Positions 62,329 through 64,000 of a stretch of DNA of 64,000 nucleotides are shown here, one piece after another; position 1 is the stretch's first letter; each line of letters opens with the position of its first letter. Position numbers and translations under genes: made by a program. The notes under the pieces were generated by a model. It was not told where the DNA came from, did not search any database, and was given only the letters and a program-made list of their open reading frames with translations. Source of the DNA: Bradyrhizobium acaciae. Its GTDB lineage: Bacteria > Pseudomonadota > Alphaproteobacteria > Rhizobiales > Xanthobacteraceae. The stretch covers positions 1-64,000 of the forward strand of contig NZ_JACMYK010000017.1 of NCBI RefSeq assembly GCF_020889785.1, given 5' to 3'.

Positions 62329-62848
62329 ACGCGCCGTCGATGGTTAACCCCTGCATAATCGCGCATCGCGCACATCCGGGATTTGGAACCGGACAATTCG
62401 TCGCAGCCGGCCATGTCTTGTAACTCGAATCCGAAGGGGCTACGCAACCCTTGATTGACGAATTGTTGCTAATAGGAAACGGTCCCCGGTTGGGAGCGGA
62501 ATGTGACGAAGTCAGGCATATCGGCGGTCGCCCCGGCAAGCGTTGGTCTTGCCTGTCCGTCGATGCGAACCCCTAACATTTTCAGACGCTCGGCTTTTTT
62601 TTAGTGTGATTGCAGTTCCCGCACCGTGGCTGGAGTGGGAGGGCGGTCGCGATCACGACTTCCGGCAGTGACCGCCGGAACAGCGATCGGGCCGCCCGTT
62701 CCCCAGCCGGGACGCGTTACGGTGGAACGCGCAATCGTGAATTCGGGAGCGTAGGTTCCATCGCTAGGATCGTGATGTCGCCATCTCTCGATGGCTGAAC
62801 GGTTCAGCCTGCGGGCTACATCGCAATATCGCTCCGATTCCGCTCGTT
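62329..62848. other. Intergenic region, nothing recognised
   Basis: 520 bases without a supported gene. A run of eight T's (about 62596-62603) follows CGCTCGGC but has no clear stem. Short open frames here lack ribosome-binding sites. The promoter of the serine hydrolase should be at the right end. Confidence 0.4.
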
Positions 62849-63979
62849 ATGAGACAATGGGTTCCCGTCCGGATCGCCGCCGTCCTGCTTGCCGTCGCTG
62901 TTAACGCGCTGACGGGAGCACGCGCGGATTCCGACATGGATGCGCAGATCAGGGACATCGTCACCACGGAACTGGCGCCGACCGCGACTGCCGCCGATCC
63001 TGGCGGCCTCGCGGCGGCGGTCTATGCCGGCGGCCAGGTCGCCTTCTTCACCTACGGTTACGCGGACGCTGCGGCGAAGCGGCCGGTCACTTCGGACACG
63101 CTGTTCAACCTCGCCTCGCTCCGCAAGCTGTTCGAGGCGACGCTGGTCGCGCTCGGTACCGAGCGCGGCGAATTGCAGCTCGACGATCGCGTCGGCAAGT
63201 ATCTGCCCGAATTGCACGGCGACTATATCAGCCGCGTCACCATCGGCGAGCTCGTCAACCACACGTCCGGGCTGCTGCTGCCGACCGATCATCCGCCGTG
63301 GCCGAACGAGACCTTCAGCCGCGATCAGTTCATCGCGATGCTCAATTCATGGACGCCTCAGAAGGGAGAGCAGCCGGGCAAGCAGCGCATCTACAGCCAT
63401 GCCGGCTATGTCCTGCTGCAACTGGTGCTGGAGCGGCACTACGGCGCGCCGATCGCGACGCTGATCGAGAGCCGCATCCTCAGGCCGCTCGGCATGAGCT
63501 CGACTGTCGTTCCGGATCGCGGCGAAGACGACCGCGCGTCGATGGCGCCGGAGATCATGCGGCGCATGGTTCAGGGATACTCGCGCGACGGCACGCCGAT
63601 CGGTCCGCCCGGCGATCAGCAAAGCTATTACGATTTTGCAGGCACCGGCCAGATGTTCTCGTCGGCGCGCGATCTCGGCATATTGCTGGGCGCTTGTCTC
63701 GACGGCGCCGTGATCGATCCCGAATTGCGCGCCGCATTGCAGATGACCCTGCGCGAGAGTTATCGCGTCGATGCGAAGTTCGGCCAGGCAATGGCGTGGG
63801 AGCATGTGCGGCTCGACGGCGTCACCGTCATCGACAAGCCCGGCGGTCTCAACAACGCCTCGGCCTATATCGGCCTGGTGCCGGCGCGCAGGTTCGGCAT
63901 CGTGTTGCTCGCCAATCGCGGCGACTATCCGCATGAGATCGCGCGCTACAAGATCCTGCCGGCGCTCGCGCAGCTCTGA
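62849..63979 (+). CDS. Serine hydrolase, beta-lactamase class C family
   Basis: 376 residues with a signal peptide to about residue 26 (ALTGARA). The nucleophile motif is Ser90-Leu-Arg-Lys93 (LASLRKLF). The second motif, usually Y-x-N, is Tyr182-Ser183-His184 (IYSHAGY), and the third is DKPGGLNN instead of K-T-G. So the fold of AmpC/PBP4 esterases is kept but two motifs differ; esterase or peptidase activity on an unknown substrate is more likely than classical beta-lactamase. Probably periplasmic. Confidence 0.83.
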   Translation: MRQWVPVRIAAVLLAVAVNALTGARADSDMDAQIRDIVTTELAPTATAADPGGLAAAVYAGGQVAFFTYGYADAAAKRPVTSDTLFNLASLRKLFEATLVALGTERGELQLDDRVGKYLPELHGDYISRVTIGELVNHTSGLLLPTDHPPWPNETFSRDQFIAMLNSWTPQKGEQPGKQRIYSHAGYVLLQLVLERHYGAPIATLIESRILRPLGMSSTVVPDRGEDDRASMAPEIMRRMVQGYSRDGTPIGPPGDQQSYYDFAGTGQMFSSARDLGILLGACLDGAVIDPELRAALQMTLRESYRVDAKFGQAMAWEHVRLDGVTVIDKPGGLNNASAYIGLVPARRFGIVLLANRGDYPHEIARYKILPALAQL

Positions 63980-64000
63980 TCAAACCAAAATACCCTCACA

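Overview
The window looks like chromosome of a Bradyrhizobium-type alphaproteobacterium. The reasons are the high GC content with strong third-position G/C bias, the dense operons joined by ATGA/TGATG overlaps, several long dyad intergenic repeats of the kind scattered through Bradyrhizobium genomes, a BA14K-family protein, an ScfR-type regulator beside isocitrate lyase, and a complete branched-chain-amino-acid-type (Liv) transporter inside a catabolic cluster. This assignment comes from gene content and style, not from a database match.

Layout. (1) 1-12.2 kb is housekeeping and miscellaneous: the 5' end of a collagen-like (Gly-X-Y) gene running off the left edge, a GNAT protein, a Fis-type HTH protein, a small accessory patch (2.1-3.5 kb) of unfamiliar genes, an SDR, a J-domain protein, two small exported proteins, a minus-strand run (threonylcarbamoyl-AMP synthase, D-2-hydroxyacid dehydrogenase, GNAT, NudK-like Nudix), tRNA-Pro(CGG), and a quinohaemoprotein with an N-terminal cytochrome c. 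(2) 12.4-28.0 kb is a sugar catabolic island: an RbsABC-like importer, a DeoR regulator, deoC, a two-domain aldehyde dehydrogenase, an RbsD/FucU mutarotase, a ribokinase-family gene with a frameshift, a second MalFGK-like importer and an AraC regulator. Together these suggest uptake of a deoxyribose-like sugar, phosphorylation, aldolase cleavage and oxidation of the acetaldehyde. (3) 28.4-34.1 kb holds a frameshifted exported protein, a BA14K protein, a SerA paralogue, and a divergent pair of ScfR/RamB-like regulator and aceA. (4) 34.5-39.1 kb is an iron-uptake operon (TonB receptor, FbpA-like binding protein, PepSY membrane protein) with a probable tandem Irr box. (5) 39.3-62.3 kb is a large catabolic locus: a Rieske ring-hydroxylating dioxygenase, acyl-CoA ligases, an LvaA/LvaB-like kinase pair, an acyl-CoA dehydrogenase, a hydratase, an SDR, a hydrolase, LivKHMGF, an FAD oxidoreductase and a TetR regulator. 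Three matching operator-like sites tie it into one regulon. (6) The right end carries a DUF417-type membrane protein and a serine hydrolase.

The most interesting observations are the three-site TetR regulon joining a dioxygenase to a kinase-type hydroxyacyl-CoA module and a Liv importer; the iron-binding-protein homologue that lacks its ligand tyrosines; the deoxyribose-type island whose kinase is frameshifted; and the truncated collagen-like gene at the edge. Three genes carry single frameshifts, so either local decay or base-level errors in the sequence should be considered.
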